A stretch of DNA of 64,000 nucleotides from Bordetella parapertussis (lineage in GTDB: Bacteria > Pseudomonadota > Gammaproteobacteria > Burkholderiales > Casimicrobiaceae), in contig CALQLA020000018.1 in NCBI GenBank assembly GCA_943331295.2, positions 1-64,000 on the forward strand, read 5' to 3'. Positions within the stretch are counted from its first letter, which is position 1, and each line of letters begins with the position of its first letter. The notes under the pieces were generated by a model. That model ran no database searches and was not told the origin of the DNA. It saw only the letters and a list, made by a program, of their open reading frames with translations. The translations under genes and the position numbers were made by a program. Of the stretch, positions 1 through 8,567 are shown piece after piece.

Positions 1-110
1 CACACTTGGACGGTCTCTTGGCTTGGTAACCGGAGACTCCCCCAAAGGGTTCGTTTGTTCAAGTGCCCCGAGGGGGATCAACCCGCTTCCATCACGTTGC
101 TTGATCAAAA
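1..110. repeat. Left copy of a transposon upstream/end module
   Basis: This segment aligns in the same orientation with 3456-3568, the region upstream of the transposon's first gene. My hand alignment matches about two thirds of positions, with strongly conserved blocks GGTCTCYTGG, GAGACTC, TCAAG, GAGGGNGATC and TGATCAAAA at nearly constant spacing. Position 3-1 on the minus strand is GTG exactly where the right copy has the ATG of the zinc-finger gene. I infer that a second, divergent copy of the same element begins at the left edge and continues outside the window. A GTTGCTT/AAGCAAC hairpin (96-116) lies at its inner border. Confidence 0.6.
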
Positions 111-230
111 AGCAACGGATTGCCATCGCGCAGGGTGACCATACTCAGGTCGGCGGGCGATAGATGGGTGGTTCACCGGTGGTGGCTTTGGGACACGCTG
201 ATTTGCAAGTTGCTTGAGGGGCGCCGCGGA

Positions 231-464
231 TCAGAGCGGGTCGTCGTTGAGGTCTGGGTCGTGCCGATTGCCGTTGCGGGCGAGCGCCCGGTCGGCGTGA
301 TGATTCAGGATCTGGGCGTAGTAGGTTGCCTCGAAGCGGTGATACAACTGCACCAGCACATCGGCCATGGCCGCCGCCGCCTCGTCGGACAGCGCGGGAA
401 GCTCGATCTCGAGGTGGACAGTTTGCCGCCGGGTGCGGCGCGGCGGCGGGGTCTTGGTGGTCAT
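231..464 (-). CDS. Small transposon-associated protein of unknown function
   Basis: This 77-residue protein is the last gene of the transposon cluster. It starts at an ATG preceded by GGAGA eight bases upstream; an alternative ATG at 482 overlaps the stop of the ATPase gene as ATGA but has no ribosome-binding site. The N-terminus is basic and proline-rich, the middle (about 20-60) is predicted helical and the end is acidic. I do not recognise a family. Tight coupling to the ATPase and transposase suggests an accessory role in transposition or target choice, which is inference. It is not part of the long overlapping reading frame that extends to 1007. Confidence 0.55.
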   Translation of the reverse strand: MTTKTPPPRRTRRQTVHLEIELPALSDEAAAAMADVLVQLYHRFEATYYAQILNHHADRALARNGNRHDPDLNDDPL

Positions 465-478
465 GGTGAGGTCTCCGG

Positions 479-1330
479 TCATCGGGCGCGGGCGGTGCGG
501 CGGGCGGCGGGGGTGGTCGCGCCCGGGGGCGCGAACACGTCGAGGAACAGCTTGTCGTCGAGCGTCGGCAGTTCGCGCTGCGCCGCGACGGCCAACAGCT
601 GCGCGGCCATGTTGGTCATCACCCGGTAGTTGCCACCGGCGCGTTCGCACAGCGTGTGCTTGAGCGACGGACTGATCAGCGTGGTGGCCCCGGCGGTGCT
701 GAGCAGGTGGTCGAGGCAGGCCGCCAGTTCGTCGCGGGCGGCGTAGTCCAGGGCCAGCCGGACGCGAATGCGGGTGCCCAGCGGCAGCAGTTCGTCGCGT
801 GCCAGCGCCTCGGTGAGGCGGCCGTCGCCGGCGAGCACCACCGCCAGCAAAGGCTGCGAGTCGAAGCGGGCGGAGGCGAGCAGGCGCAACTCGAGCAAGG
901 TCTTGGGACTCATCTCCTGCGCTTCGTCGATCAACAGGCAACAGCGCACCCGGGTCGCTGTGAGATGGCCGATCCAGCGTTCGCGCAAGGTCTTGAAGCC
1001 GCCCCATCGGTTGCTGGGCTTGAGCGAGACGCCGAACACTTCGGCCAGTTCGCGATAGAAGTCACCCAGATTGCTCTGCGGGTGATTGAGCACGCCGACG
1101 GTCAGCTCGGGCTGCCGCTCGAGGCGCTCGGCCAGGGCCCGCAGCACCACGCTCTTGCCGGTGCCGGGGTCGCCCTGAATCAGGGCGAAGCCGCCTTCGC
1201 GGACGTGGACATTCTCGATGCGCCAGAAGAAGTCGATGATCTTCGGCGACAGATACAGTGCCTCGCTCGGCAACTCGGTGCTGAAGGGGTTCCACTTCAG
1301 GCCATAGGGGGCCAACAGGGCGCGGTTCAT
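479..1330 (-). CDS. ExeA/TniB-like AAA ATPase of transposon
   Basis: This 283-residue AAA ATPase has a Walker A motif GDPGTGKS at 53-60 and a Walker B LLIDEAQ at 132-138. The N-terminal pattern, YGLKWNPFS followed by LYLSP, is typical of ExeA-family ATPases. Its ATG overlaps the stop of the upstream transposase as ATGA, so the two are translationally coupled. In Mu, Tn552 and Tn5053-type elements the partner ATPase (MuB, TniB) binds DNA and activates the DDE transposase; the context makes that the likely role here rather than the secretion role of ExeA. No periplasmic domain or membrane segment follows the AAA core, which also argues against secretion. Confidence 0.85.
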   Translation of the reverse strand: MNRALLAPYGLKWNPFSTELPSEALYLSPKIIDFFWRIENVHVREGGFALIQGDPGTGKSVVLRALAERLERQPELTVGVLNHPQSNLGDFYRELAEVFGVSLKPSNRWGGFKTLRERWIGHLTATRVRCCLLIDEAQEMSPKTLLELRLLASARFDSQPLLAVVLAGDGRLTEALARDELLPLGTRIRVRLALDYAARDELAACLDHLLSTAGATTLISPSLKHTLCERAGGNYRVMTNMAAQLLAVAAQRELPTLDDKLFLDVFAPPGATTPAARRTARAR

Positions 1331-2790
1331 GCGGTCGGTTCAGGGTCGTCGTCGAGTTCGATATAGGCGGGCGGCAGCCCGGTGGCGGCGAACTGCGCCA
1401 TCAGGTGGCGCATCAGCGGGGCCTGCGGATCGCGCGGCGGCGCGGTGCTGCTCTTGTCGGTCGCCAGCGGCCGCGACGAGCGCGCGGTCGGCTTGATGCT
1501 CCGGCGGCGACCATCGGCATGGCGCGCTTTGTCCAGAGGATAGAGGGTGGCCTGGATGCCGCCGGTGCGCGGGTCGACCAGGTCGGCCTGGCTGCGGTCC
1601 CAACGGGCGTAGCGCACGGCCAGTTGGCGCAGATGGGCGAACACCTGGGGGACCTCGAAGCGCACGCCGTCGACGGTGATGGTGCCGTCGCTGCGGCGCT
1701 GGGTGCGCTGGACCTCGATCCGAAAGTGGCGGCGCAAGGTCGCCGAATCCGGACAGTCGCGCAACACGCTCGGTCCGGCGAGGAAGCGTTGCAGCGGCGT
1801 GGCGCCATGCAACTCCCGGTGCACGGTCGCGAGGTACTCCTGCTCGACCCAGACGAACGAGGCATGATTGAGTTGCTTGAGGGTAAGGTTGGGGACCGCG
1901 TCGAGCATCGCCAGCAGGCGACCTTCGACCCGATTCCACAGCGTCTCCTGCTTGCCGTTCATCCACGCCGAACGCGGCGGCGTGGTCAGCGCCAACACGC
2001 CGAGGTGATGCAGGCCGGCGCCGAATTCGCCGGCGATCATGGCCGAACCGTTATCGCTGTAGATCGTTCGTGGCAATCCCCTCCTCTGCAGGGCCTGCGA
2101 CACGCAGTGCACCAGGCACTCGGTGTTCTCGTGGCTGTACCACTGCAGGTGGCAGATCAGGCGCGAACAGTCGTCGATCACGCACAGCGCAATCGGCGTG
2201 ATCCACTCGCCGTGCCGATTGAGCACCTTGAGCGAGCCCTGGTGACCATCGAGATGGAACAGCGCGCCGACGTGGGTGGCCTCGAAGCTGCGCACTTCCC
2301 GCGTCCCGTCCGGCACCGCGGCGCGCTGCGGCCCGGACACCGGTTCCCGTTGTCGCCACAAGCCTTCGGCCCGGAAGTAGCGCAGCACGGTGGCGTAGGA
2401 CGGCATCGCCTCGTCCGCCAGCGCGAGCCGGTGATTGTCGTAGTGCAGCTGAATGGTCCACTTCGGATGCGCGGCGTACTGCGCCTTGATCGCGGCGGCC
2501 AGTTCGGCGCCGATCGCGCGCGTGCTCCCGGCGTCGGCCCGCGGCACGGTGGCCAGCAGCGCTGCCGGATCGGGGCTGCGCCGGGCCAACGCCAGCCAGC
2601 GTTCGAGCGTGGACACCCCGAACCGAACGTCACCCCCGTGCAGCGGGTGGCGCCAGACCTGGGCGCTCAACTCCGTTAGGCGCGGCTTGAGTTCACCCCG
2701 GGGCGGCGGCGCCGCCAGCAACTGGCCGATGATCAACAGGCGCAGCCGCGCCCATTGATCCCGGGCGCTGGGACCATCGACAGTCGACAT
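1327..2790 (-). CDS. Mu/TniA-like DDE transposase
   Basis: This 487-residue integrase has a winged-helix-like N-terminus, an rve catalytic core and a C-terminal Mu-transposase beta-barrel (about 355-425, with the GTITVDGVRFEVP strand pattern). Candidate catalytic residues are D181 (FHLDGHQ), D246 (YSDNGSAM) and E282 (GKQETLWNR), the last two 36 residues apart as expected for DDE(35)E enzymes. It would cut and join the element ends. It is the second gene of a minus-strand cluster with the zinc-finger gene upstream and the ATPase coupled downstream by an ATGA overlap. The reading frame is intact, so the element may still be active. I cannot place it in a named IS family without a search. Confidence 0.88.
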   Translation of the reverse strand: MSTVDGPSARDQWARLRLLIIGQLLAAPPPRGELKPRLTELSAQVWRHPLHGGDVRFGVSTLERWLALARRSPDPAALLATVPRADAGSTRAIGAELAAAIKAQYAAHPKWTIQLHYDNHRLALADEAMPSYATVLRYFRAEGLWRQREPVSGPQRAAVPDGTREVRSFEATHVGALFHLDGHQGSLKVLNRHGEWITPIALCVIDDCSRLICHLQWYSHENTECLVHCVSQALQRRGLPRTIYSDNGSAMIAGEFGAGLHHLGVLALTTPPRSAWMNGKQETLWNRVEGRLLAMLDAVPNLTLKQLNHASFVWVEQEYLATVHRELHGATPLQRFLAGPSVLRDCPDSATLRRHFRIEVQRTQRRSDGTITVDGVRFEVPQVFAHLRQLAVRYARWDRSQADLVDPRTGGIQATLYPLDKARHADGRRRSIKPTARSSRPLATDKSSTAPPRDPQAPLMRHLMAQFAATGLPPAYIELDDDPEPTA

Positions 2791-2840
2791 GGTAGGCAGA
2801 ATCTCCGTACGGCGGGGCAGGACGCCCGCGGTACGGCAGA

Positions 2841-3458
2841 CTAATTGGCGCTCACCGCCCTGGCCAGTGCCATCTTCTGCGTGAACTGCTGCCGCCCCAA
2901 CCGCCCCTCGGTGACCGTGCTCAACGGAGCAAGCCAGCGCAAAATCATCGCCATCGCCGTCGGCACGTCGACCGCCACCACGCGCTGCAGGAAACCCGCC
3001 GGTAATTCAGTCACCGCCAGCGGCGGCAGCAACTTGCCGCGCAGTTCCTGCCAGACGATCGTGTGCGTGAATTCGCGCAGCCACCAGTGCCGCCAGCGCA
3101 GGAGCGTCAGCACCGGAACGTTGAGTTGCTGCGTCAGTTGCTGGCCACGGCGCAAGCTCAGGCCCGAGCACAACGCCGTGGCCAGCAGCACCCATGCGCC
3201 CCAGTACACCCGTCGCCCCAGAAACCGCACCGACGCCGGCATGCAGCGCTCGCGGCAGTGACCGCAGGAAAAGCTCAACCGGGTCGTGCTCACCAGCGGA
3301 TCACGCAGCGGTCCCCGCGGCTTGCGCGTGTAGTCGCCCACATGCAGCGGACCGCCGCAGCAGGGGCAGCCCAACGCTCGGACCGCGGCAGCGCGCTCCT
3401 GATCAATGCACAACAGGAATCTGAAAAACGCCGGGTCCTGCAGAACGCCCTGGAACAT
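2841..3458 (-). CDS. Zinc-finger-like transposon accessory protein
   Basis: The preferred ATG at 3458 is preceded by AGGAGA; a longer open frame extends to 3584 but runs into the element end. The product is 205 residues. It has two cysteine clusters, CPCC near residue 30 and CGHCRERC near residue 65, that look like a C4-type zinc ribbon, followed by a hydrophobic helix and a C-terminal helical region rich in Leu, Arg and Trp (LLRWRHWW). I infer a DNA-binding or target-selection protein because it is the promoter-proximal gene of the transposition cluster. It may correspond functionally to TniQ/TnsD-type target selectors, but I see no clear homology. Function uncertain. Confidence 0.65.
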   Translation of the reverse strand: MFQGVLQDPAFFRFLLCIDQERAAAVRALGCPCCGGPLHVGDYTRKPRGPLRDPLVSTTRLSFSCGHCRERCMPASVRFLGRRVYWGAWVLLATALCSGLSLRRGQQLTQQLNVPVLTLLRWRHWWLREFTHTIVWQELRGKLLPPLAVTELPAGFLQRVVAVDVPTAMAMILRWLAPLSTVTEGRLGRQQFTQKMALARAVSAN

Positions 3459-3568
3459 AATGGCGGGGTCTCCTGGTCTTTGACAACCTGAGACTCGCCC
3501 TCGGGGAGCTTGCCAGTCAAGTTCTCTGAGGGCGATCCCCCGTAGACCCTCAGTTATTCTGATCAAAA
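3456..3568. repeat. Right copy of the transposon upstream/end module with imperfect palindrome
   Basis: This region upstream of the transposition genes contains an imperfect 41-bp palindrome. The arm TCGCCCTCGGGGAGCTTGCC (3495-3514) pairs with 3516-3535 at 16 of 20 positions, the outer eight being perfect. The block TGATCAAAA follows 23 bases after the palindrome, exactly as in the left copy at 1-110. The module probably combines the promoter region of the zinc-finger gene with the transposase-binding end. The element boundary with chromosomal sequence must lie soon after 3568, since oxidoreductase-like coding sequence resumes by about 3593. Confidence 0.55.
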
Positions 3569-3592
3569 CCTGCCCGGCGCACATCAGTCTTC

Positions 3593-4339
3593 TTGATCGC
3601 GCTCACCGGCCAAGTGATGTGGTTCGGTGCTACCCTCGAACCGTGGTCCGAGCAGGCGCGCCAGGAGAACCTGTTCCCGCAGGTCGAGGACAAGTCCAAG
3701 CTGCGCTTCTGGGGCAACGCGTTCCGCCGTGGCGAGGCCAATCTCAACGCCACCTTCGTCACCGGCCTCGACGGCACCAACGCCCTTGACCTCTCGCGGG
3801 CTGAGATCGAGTGCAGGCGGCAGGCAATCGCGCTCACTGCGTTCCTGAAGCGGCACGTGCCGGGCTTCGAGAGCGTCTATGTCATGCGCACCGCACCGCA
3901 CATCGGCGTGCGCGAGACCCGGCGCTTCGTGGGGGACTATTACCTCACCTACGACGACTTCATTCGCGAGGCAAAGTTTCCAGACGGCATCGCGCGCTCA
4001 GGTTTCTTCGTGGACATCCACGATCCGAAGCCGACCGGGAGCCTTCATATTCCCGACAAGGGAGACATGCCTGAAGGTGGCGGCGACTTTGACGTACCTT
4101 ACCGCGCGCTTCTACCGCAAGGTGTGGAAAATCTTATCCTGGCGGGCCGATGTATATCGGCCTCCAGTGAAGCGTTCGCGTCGGCGCGCGTGACCGGCAC
4201 CGTGATGGCCATGGGACACGCTGCGGGCACGGCCGCAGCGATGGCTGTGCAGCAAGGATGCACGCCACGCGCATTGCCCGTCGCCGCATTGCGGGAACAG
4301 TTGCTGCGCGAGCGCGCCGACCTCGGCGTGGTTGCGTGA
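3593..4339 (+). pseudogene. FAD-dependent oxidoreductase, 5' end lost at transposon junction
   Basis: The 248 residues visible correspond to the C-terminal half of an FAD-dependent oxidoreductase of the FAD_oxidored type (normally about 430-460 residues). The diagnostic end is present: LILAGRCISAS followed by an SARVTGTVMAMGHAAGTAAA helix that contacts the flavin. The N-terminal dinucleotide-binding GxGxxG motif is missing. The first possible start is a TTG at 3593 without a ribosome-binding site, only 25 bases from the conserved end block of the transposon, so the element or an associated deletion removed the 5' half. It reads toward the hyu operon and may once have been part of that catabolic locus. 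Confidence 0.8.
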
Positions 4340-4706
4340 CCTTTCCGAGCATCCCCTCGCCGACATGGTGTCGATCGCCGTGGTTGAAGCCGGCGGCTCG
4401 CGGCAAGTCGTCGGAGAAAGTCAGTGTGGCCTCGTTCGCGGACGTCCAGCCCGGGTCAAGGATGCAACGGTTGGGCCGAACCTTGCGCGGGTGCCGCGCT
4501 TCGCAGCGGTCGTGCGGCCGCTTGCGGGCATGCTTGACCAGAGCACTGCCCCGCGGTTTGACACGCCGATTCGTGGAGTGTGCACCGGTCCTGGCCGGTG
4601 ACGGCAGCAAGGCATAGCCCCGGGTTATGGCGGGGGGGCGGCAGTTATGGCGGGCCGGACCCCGTCGGTGATAACTTGTCACCATAGAAATTCCCCGGCT
4701 TACCGC
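4340..4706. other. Intergenic region upstream of hyuA
   Basis: No convincing gene is visible in these 367 bases. An 89-codon frame at 4332-4601 lacks recognisable motifs. Two notable features lie near the 3' end: an 11-base direct repeat GTTATGGCGGG at 4624 and 4644 (20-base period), and the near-perfect palindrome GTGATAACTTGTCAC at 4668-4682. Both sit within 85 bases of the hyuA start and are candidate regulatory sites. Confidence 0.5.
4668..4682. promoter_or_regulatory. Candidate operator palindrome upstream of hyuA
   Basis: The 15-base sequence GTGATAACTTGTCAC is an inverted repeat with one mismatch in seven pairs, centred 32 bases upstream of the hyuA ATG. The GT-N-AC outline resembles GntR-family operators, but no GntR gene is in the window; the only adjacent regulator of this locus is the LysR gene at 12397-13326. 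A role in repressing or activating the hyu operon is inference from position and symmetry. Confidence 0.3.
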
Positions 4707-6767
4707 ATGGCCATCGTCGCAGTAGACATCGGCGGCACGTTCACCGACCTCTCGTCGTTCGATCGGGCGACGGGCCGGCTGCGTTTCGCCAAGACCCTCA
4801 GCACCCCGCCGAAGTTCGAGACCGGGCTGATGAACGCCGTCGCGGAGGCGGGCATCGTGCCGTCCGGCATCGAGGCGCTGCGCCACGGCACGACCGTCGT
4901 CATCAACGCGCTGCTGGAGCGCAAGGGTGCGCGGACCGCACTGATCACCACGGCAGGCTTTCGCGACCTCCTCGAGATCGGCCGCGGCAACCGGCCCGAG
5001 GCGTTCAACATCCTCTATCGCCGCCTGCCGCCGTTCGTGCCGCGGCACCTGCGCTATGAGGTGACCGAGCGGCTCGACGCGCGCGGCGAGGTGGTCGTTC
5101 CGCTCGACCTCGCCACGCTGGAGCCCGTGCTCGCGGCCATCGCGGAGGAAAAGATCGAGGCGATCGCGATCAGCCTGCTCCACGCCTGGCGCAACCCTGC
5201 CCACGAGATCGCCGTCGGCGATTACGTGCGCCGGCGGACCGGCTGCTTCGTCACCTGCTCGCACGAGATCTCGCGTGAGTTCCGCGAGTTCGAGCGCACG
5301 TCGACCGCCGTGCTCAACGCCTACGTCGGACCCGTCGTCGACGGGTACCTCTCCGGCCTGCGCACGCGGCTGGGCAACGACGGCGCCGCCGCGCCGTTGC
5401 TGCTGATGGGTTCCAACGGCGGCGTGCTGTCGGAACAGGAGGCGCGCGAGCGCCCGCTGCTGCTGGTCGAATCCGGCCCGGTCGGCGGCGCGGCGGGGGC
5501 GATCGCGATCGGCGAGAAGATCGGCGAGAAGAACCTGATCGCGTTCGACATGGGCGGCACCACGGCCAAGGCCGTGATGATCGAGAACGGCGAGGCCGCG
5601 GTCACGCCGCTCTACTGGGTTGCCGGGTACGAGCGTGGCTACCCGGTGCAGGCGGCCGTGCTCGACATCGTCGAAGTCGGCACGGGCGGCGGCAGCATCG
5701 CGTACCTCGACGGCATCGGGGCGCTGCAGGTCGGGCCGACCAGTGCCGGCGCGTCGCCGGGCCCCGCCTGCTATGGTCGCGGCGGCACCGCGCCGACGGT
5801 GACCGACGCCAACCTGATCCTCGGCCGCCTCGATGCCGCGGCGTTCCTCGGCGGCGCGATGCCGCTGTCGGTCGACCTGGCGCGCGGCGCGTTCGCCGCG
5901 CTGTGCGAGCGGACCGGGCAATCGGTCGAGCACCTCGCGGCGGGCATCCTGCGGGTTTCCGCCGTCCACATGGCGACCGCGGTGCGGCGCGTCACCATCG
6001 AGCGCGGCCACGACCCGCGCGACTTCGCGATGCTGGCCTTCGGGGGCGCCGGGCCGCTGCACGCCGTGGACATCGCGCGCGAGGTCGGCATCCGCCGCGT
6101 CATCATCCCGCGCCACCCGGGGCACTTCTCCGCCTACGGCATGCTGTTCGCCGACTTTCGCTACGATCTGGTCGACACCGTGGTGATGCCGGTGGCCACC
6201 ATCGACATGGCGGCGGTGCATGCGCGCTTCGGGAAGCTGGAGCAGGAGGGCCTCGACCGGATGCGCGGCCTCGGCGTCGCGCTCGAGTCGGTGCGCTTCG
6301 TGCGCTACGCCGAGATGCGCTATCGGCGGCAGGAGTACACGGTCAAGCTGGTCGTCCCGCAGGACGTGACCACCGGCGATGCGCTGCGGGAACTCTTCAT
6401 CGACGCCTATCGGCGCCGCTACGGCCATGCGTCGAAGGACCTCGACATCGACGTCGTGATGCTGCGCCTGCTCGCCGCCGGCCGCACCGAGCGCCCGCAG
6501 GAAGGCGCCGACGCGCCGTCCGGCACGACAGCGGGCGGCCGCGGCCGCCGCGACGTGTGGTTCGAGTCCACCGGCACCGCCCCCTGCGACGTCTGGCAGC
6601 GAGCCGCGCTGGCAGCCGGCACCGAGCTTCGCGGCCCGGCGGTGATCGAGGAGGACGCATCGACCACCGTCGTGTCGCCGGGCGACGTCGCGCGGATCGA
6701 CTCGCACGGCCACATCGTCGTCGATCTCGCGCCCGCGGCGCCCCTGCGCGGGGACGCGGTTCGATGA
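4707..6767 (+). CDS. hyuA: Hydantoinase/oxoprolinase family protein, subunit A
   Basis: This 686-residue protein begins MAIVAVDIGGTFTDL, the acetate-kinase-like nucleotide-binding motif of HyuA proteins, and continues through the FDMGGTTAKAV phosphate-binding motif to the usual C-terminus. The family performs ATP-dependent opening of cyclic amides (N-methylhydantoin, 5-oxoproline) or, in relatives, ATP-dependent carboxylation (acetone, acetophenone). It works as a complex with HyuB, whose start overlaps its stop as ATGA. I chose the ATG at 4707 because the conserved motif begins there; an upstream in-frame ATG at 4647 adds an unconserved 20 residues. The exact substrate cannot be told from sequence; the dehydrogenases downstream suggest a ring-containing compound. 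Confidence 0.9.
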   Translation: MAIVAVDIGGTFTDLSSFDRATGRLRFAKTLSTPPKFETGLMNAVAEAGIVPSGIEALRHGTTVVINALLERKGARTALITTAGFRDLLEIGRGNRPEAFNILYRRLPPFVPRHLRYEVTERLDARGEVVVPLDLATLEPVLAAIAEEKIEAIAISLLHAWRNPAHEIAVGDYVRRRTGCFVTCSHEISREFREFERTSTAVLNAYVGPVVDGYLSGLRTRLGNDGAAAPLLLMGSNGGVLSEQEARERPLLLVESGPVGGAAGAIAIGEKIGEKNLIAFDMGGTTAKAVMIENGEAAVTPLYWVAGYERGYPVQAAVLDIVEVGTGGGSIAYLDGIGALQVGPTSAGASPGPACYGRGGTAPTVTDANLILGRLDAAAFLGGAMPLSVDLARGAFAALCERTGQSVEHLAAGILRVSAVHMATAVRRVTIERGHDPRDFAMLAFGGAGPLHAVDIAREVGIRRVIIPRHPGHFSAYGMLFADFRYDLVDTVVMPVATIDMAAVHARFGKLEQEGLDRMRGLGVALESVRFVRYAEMRYRRQEYTVKLVVPQDVTTGDALRELFIDAYRRRYGHASKDLDIDVVMLRLLAAGRTERPQEGADAPSGTTAGGRGRRDVWFESTGTAPCDVWQRAALAAGTELRGPAVIEEDASTTVVSPGDVARIDSHGHIVVDLAPAAPLRGDAVR

Positions 6768-8557
6768 ACGCCGACGATCGCCGCCAGGAAACCGCGCCGA
6801 TGAACGCAAACGACATCCGCCAGGACCCGATCACGCTGGAGATCATCCGCAGCCTGCTGATCGCCATCGTCGACGAGGCCGAGATCAACCTCGCGCGGAC
6901 CGCGCTGTCGCCGATCATCTACGAGGTCAAGGACTACTGCGTCTGCCTGCTGGACCGCGACGCGCGCACGATTGCCCAGAGCCGCGGCGGCATCCCGACC
7001 TTCATGGCGGACCTCGGCGAGCCGGTGCGCGACGGGCTGGAGATCTATGGCCCCGACGGCTTCGCGCCGGGCGACGTCGCGATCATCAACTACTCGGGCG
7101 TGTGCGGGCAGCACCTCAACAACGTCGTGATGTACGCGCCGATCTTCTGGCAGGGCAAGCTCGTCGCCTTCGCCGCCAACCGCGCGCACTGGACCGACGT
7201 CGGCGGCGCGGTCGCCGGCTCGTTCGCGACCAACAGCACCGAGATCTACCAGGAAGGCCTGCAGATCCGCAGCGTCAAGATCGTCAAGCGCGGCGAGCGC
7301 GACGAGGAGATCATGCGGATGATCCGGCACAACATCCGCTTCCCCGACCTGACCTTCGGCGACATGGCGGCGCAGCTCTCCGCCTGCGCGCTGATCGTGC
7401 GCCGCTTCGGCGACCTGCTCGACAAGTACGGCTGGGGGACGATCGAGAACTGCATCACGGCGATCTGGGACCAGACCGAAGCGTACGTGCGCAGCTATAT
7501 CTCCCGGCTGCCCCAGGGGCGCTTCGTGGCCGAGAGCTTCCTCGACGACGACGGCGTCGATCTCGGGCGCACGCTGCCCATCCAGGTGGCCGTGAACGTC
7601 CGCGGCGACGAGATCGAGATCGACTTCACCGGCACCTCGCCGCAGACCCGGGGGCCGATGAACAGCGGGCGCAGCGGGGGCCTCGCCGCGGCGCGGGTCG
7701 CGTTCAAGAGCGTGATCAGCCCCGACCTGCCGCCCAACGACGGCGCCTTCCGTCCGCTCAAGGTGACGCTGCCCGAGGGCACGCTGATCAGCGCCACCGG
7801 CAGCGCGGCGATGGCGCACTGGAACCTGCCGATCAAGACGGTCATCGACACGATCTATCGCGCGTTCAGCGCCGCCGTTCCGGACAGCGTGCCTGCTGCG
7901 CATCACGCGGGGCAGGGCCTCTACATGCTGAACGGGCGCAATCCGGCCACCGGCGAGCGCTACTCGATGCTCGACACGACGCTCGGAGGCTGGGGTGCGC
8001 AGCCCGGCCACGACGGCTTCTCGCCGCTCAAGACCACGACGCACGGTGACACCCGCAACGTGCCGATCGAGGTCGAGGAAACGTTCTTCCCGGTGCGGGT
8101 GGAGTCCTACGAATGGCGGACCGATTCGGCGGGGGCCGGGCGCTATCGCGGCGGGCTGGGGTTGCGCAAGCGCTACCGCATCCTCGAGGATTGCAGCCTG
8201 ATTGCGGCGTTCGAGCGGACCAAGTGCGCGCCGTGGGGGCTGTTCGGCGGCCAGCCGGCGAAGACCGGCTGCGTGGTGGTCGAGAACCCGGGCGTCGCGG
8301 CGGCAACGTACAAGAAAGTCACGTCGCTGCCGCTGGCGAAGGGCGCCACGATCGACCTCCTGTCCGCAGGCGGCGGCGGGCGCGGCGACCCGCGCACCCG
8401 GCCGGTCGCCGAGGTCGTCGCGGACGTGCGGGGCGGCTACGTGAGCATCGAGGCGGCGCGCGCCGACTACGGCGTGGTCATCGACCCGGCGACGCAGGAC
8501 GCCGACGTCGCGGCAACCGCGGCCCTCGGGACCCGCGCAGCACAGGCAACGAACTGA
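6764..8557 (+). CDS. hyuB: Hydantoinase/oxoprolinase family protein, subunit B
   Basis: This 597-residue protein is the HyuB partner of HyuA. Recognisable blocks are DPITLEIIRS at the start, GDVAIINYSGVCGQH around residue 105, DFTGTSPQTRGPMNSG around residue 290, and the GGWGAQPGHDGFSP and RYRGGLGLRKRY signatures in the last third. The subunits act together in ATP-dependent hydrolysis or carboxylation of cyclic amides or ketones. The ATG at 6764 overlaps the hyuA stop (ATGA), giving coupled translation; a second in-frame ATG at 6800 has an AGGA about ten bases upstream and could be the real start. Length is normal for the family. A Bug binding protein follows after ten bases. Confidence 0.9.
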   Translation: MNADDRRQETAPMNANDIRQDPITLEIIRSLLIAIVDEAEINLARTALSPIIYEVKDYCVCLLDRDARTIAQSRGGIPTFMADLGEPVRDGLEIYGPDGFAPGDVAIINYSGVCGQHLNNVVMYAPIFWQGKLVAFAANRAHWTDVGGAVAGSFATNSTEIYQEGLQIRSVKIVKRGERDEEIMRMIRHNIRFPDLTFGDMAAQLSACALIVRRFGDLLDKYGWGTIENCITAIWDQTEAYVRSYISRLPQGRFVAESFLDDDGVDLGRTLPIQVAVNVRGDEIEIDFTGTSPQTRGPMNSGRSGGLAAARVAFKSVISPDLPPNDGAFRPLKVTLPEGTLISATGSAAMAHWNLPIKTVIDTIYRAFSAAVPDSVPAAHHAGQGLYMLNGRNPATGERYSMLDTTLGGWGAQPGHDGFSPLKTTTHGDTRNVPIEVEETFFPVRVESYEWRTDSAGAGRYRGGLGLRKRYRILEDCSLIAAFERTKCAPWGLFGGQPAKTGCVVVENPGVAAATYKKVTSLPLAKGATIDLLSAGGGGRGDPRTRPVAEVVADVRGGYVSIEAARADYGVVIDPATQDADVAATAALGTRAAQATN

Positions 8558-8567
8558 GGAGGACAGC

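Noticed and set aside
231..1007. A 258-codon minus-strand frame overlapping the ATPase gene
   Set aside because: Only its last 77 codons have their own ribosome-binding site and protein-like composition; the rest is Arg/Ala-rich shadow of the ATPase.
479..1330. The ATPase as a secretion ExeA
   Set aside because: It lacks the transmembrane and peptidoglycan-binding domains and is coupled to a transposase; the real GspA/ExeA homologue is at 23312-24931.
1..3568. A CRISPR-associated Tn7-like transposon
   Set aside because: No Cas genes, TnsA, recognisable TnsD/TniQ or repeat-spacer array are present.
4134..6809. An 891-codon minus-strand frame opposite hyuA
   Set aside because: Low-complexity Arg/Asp/Ala composition and perfect opposition to a well-conserved gene mark it as a codon-bias shadow.
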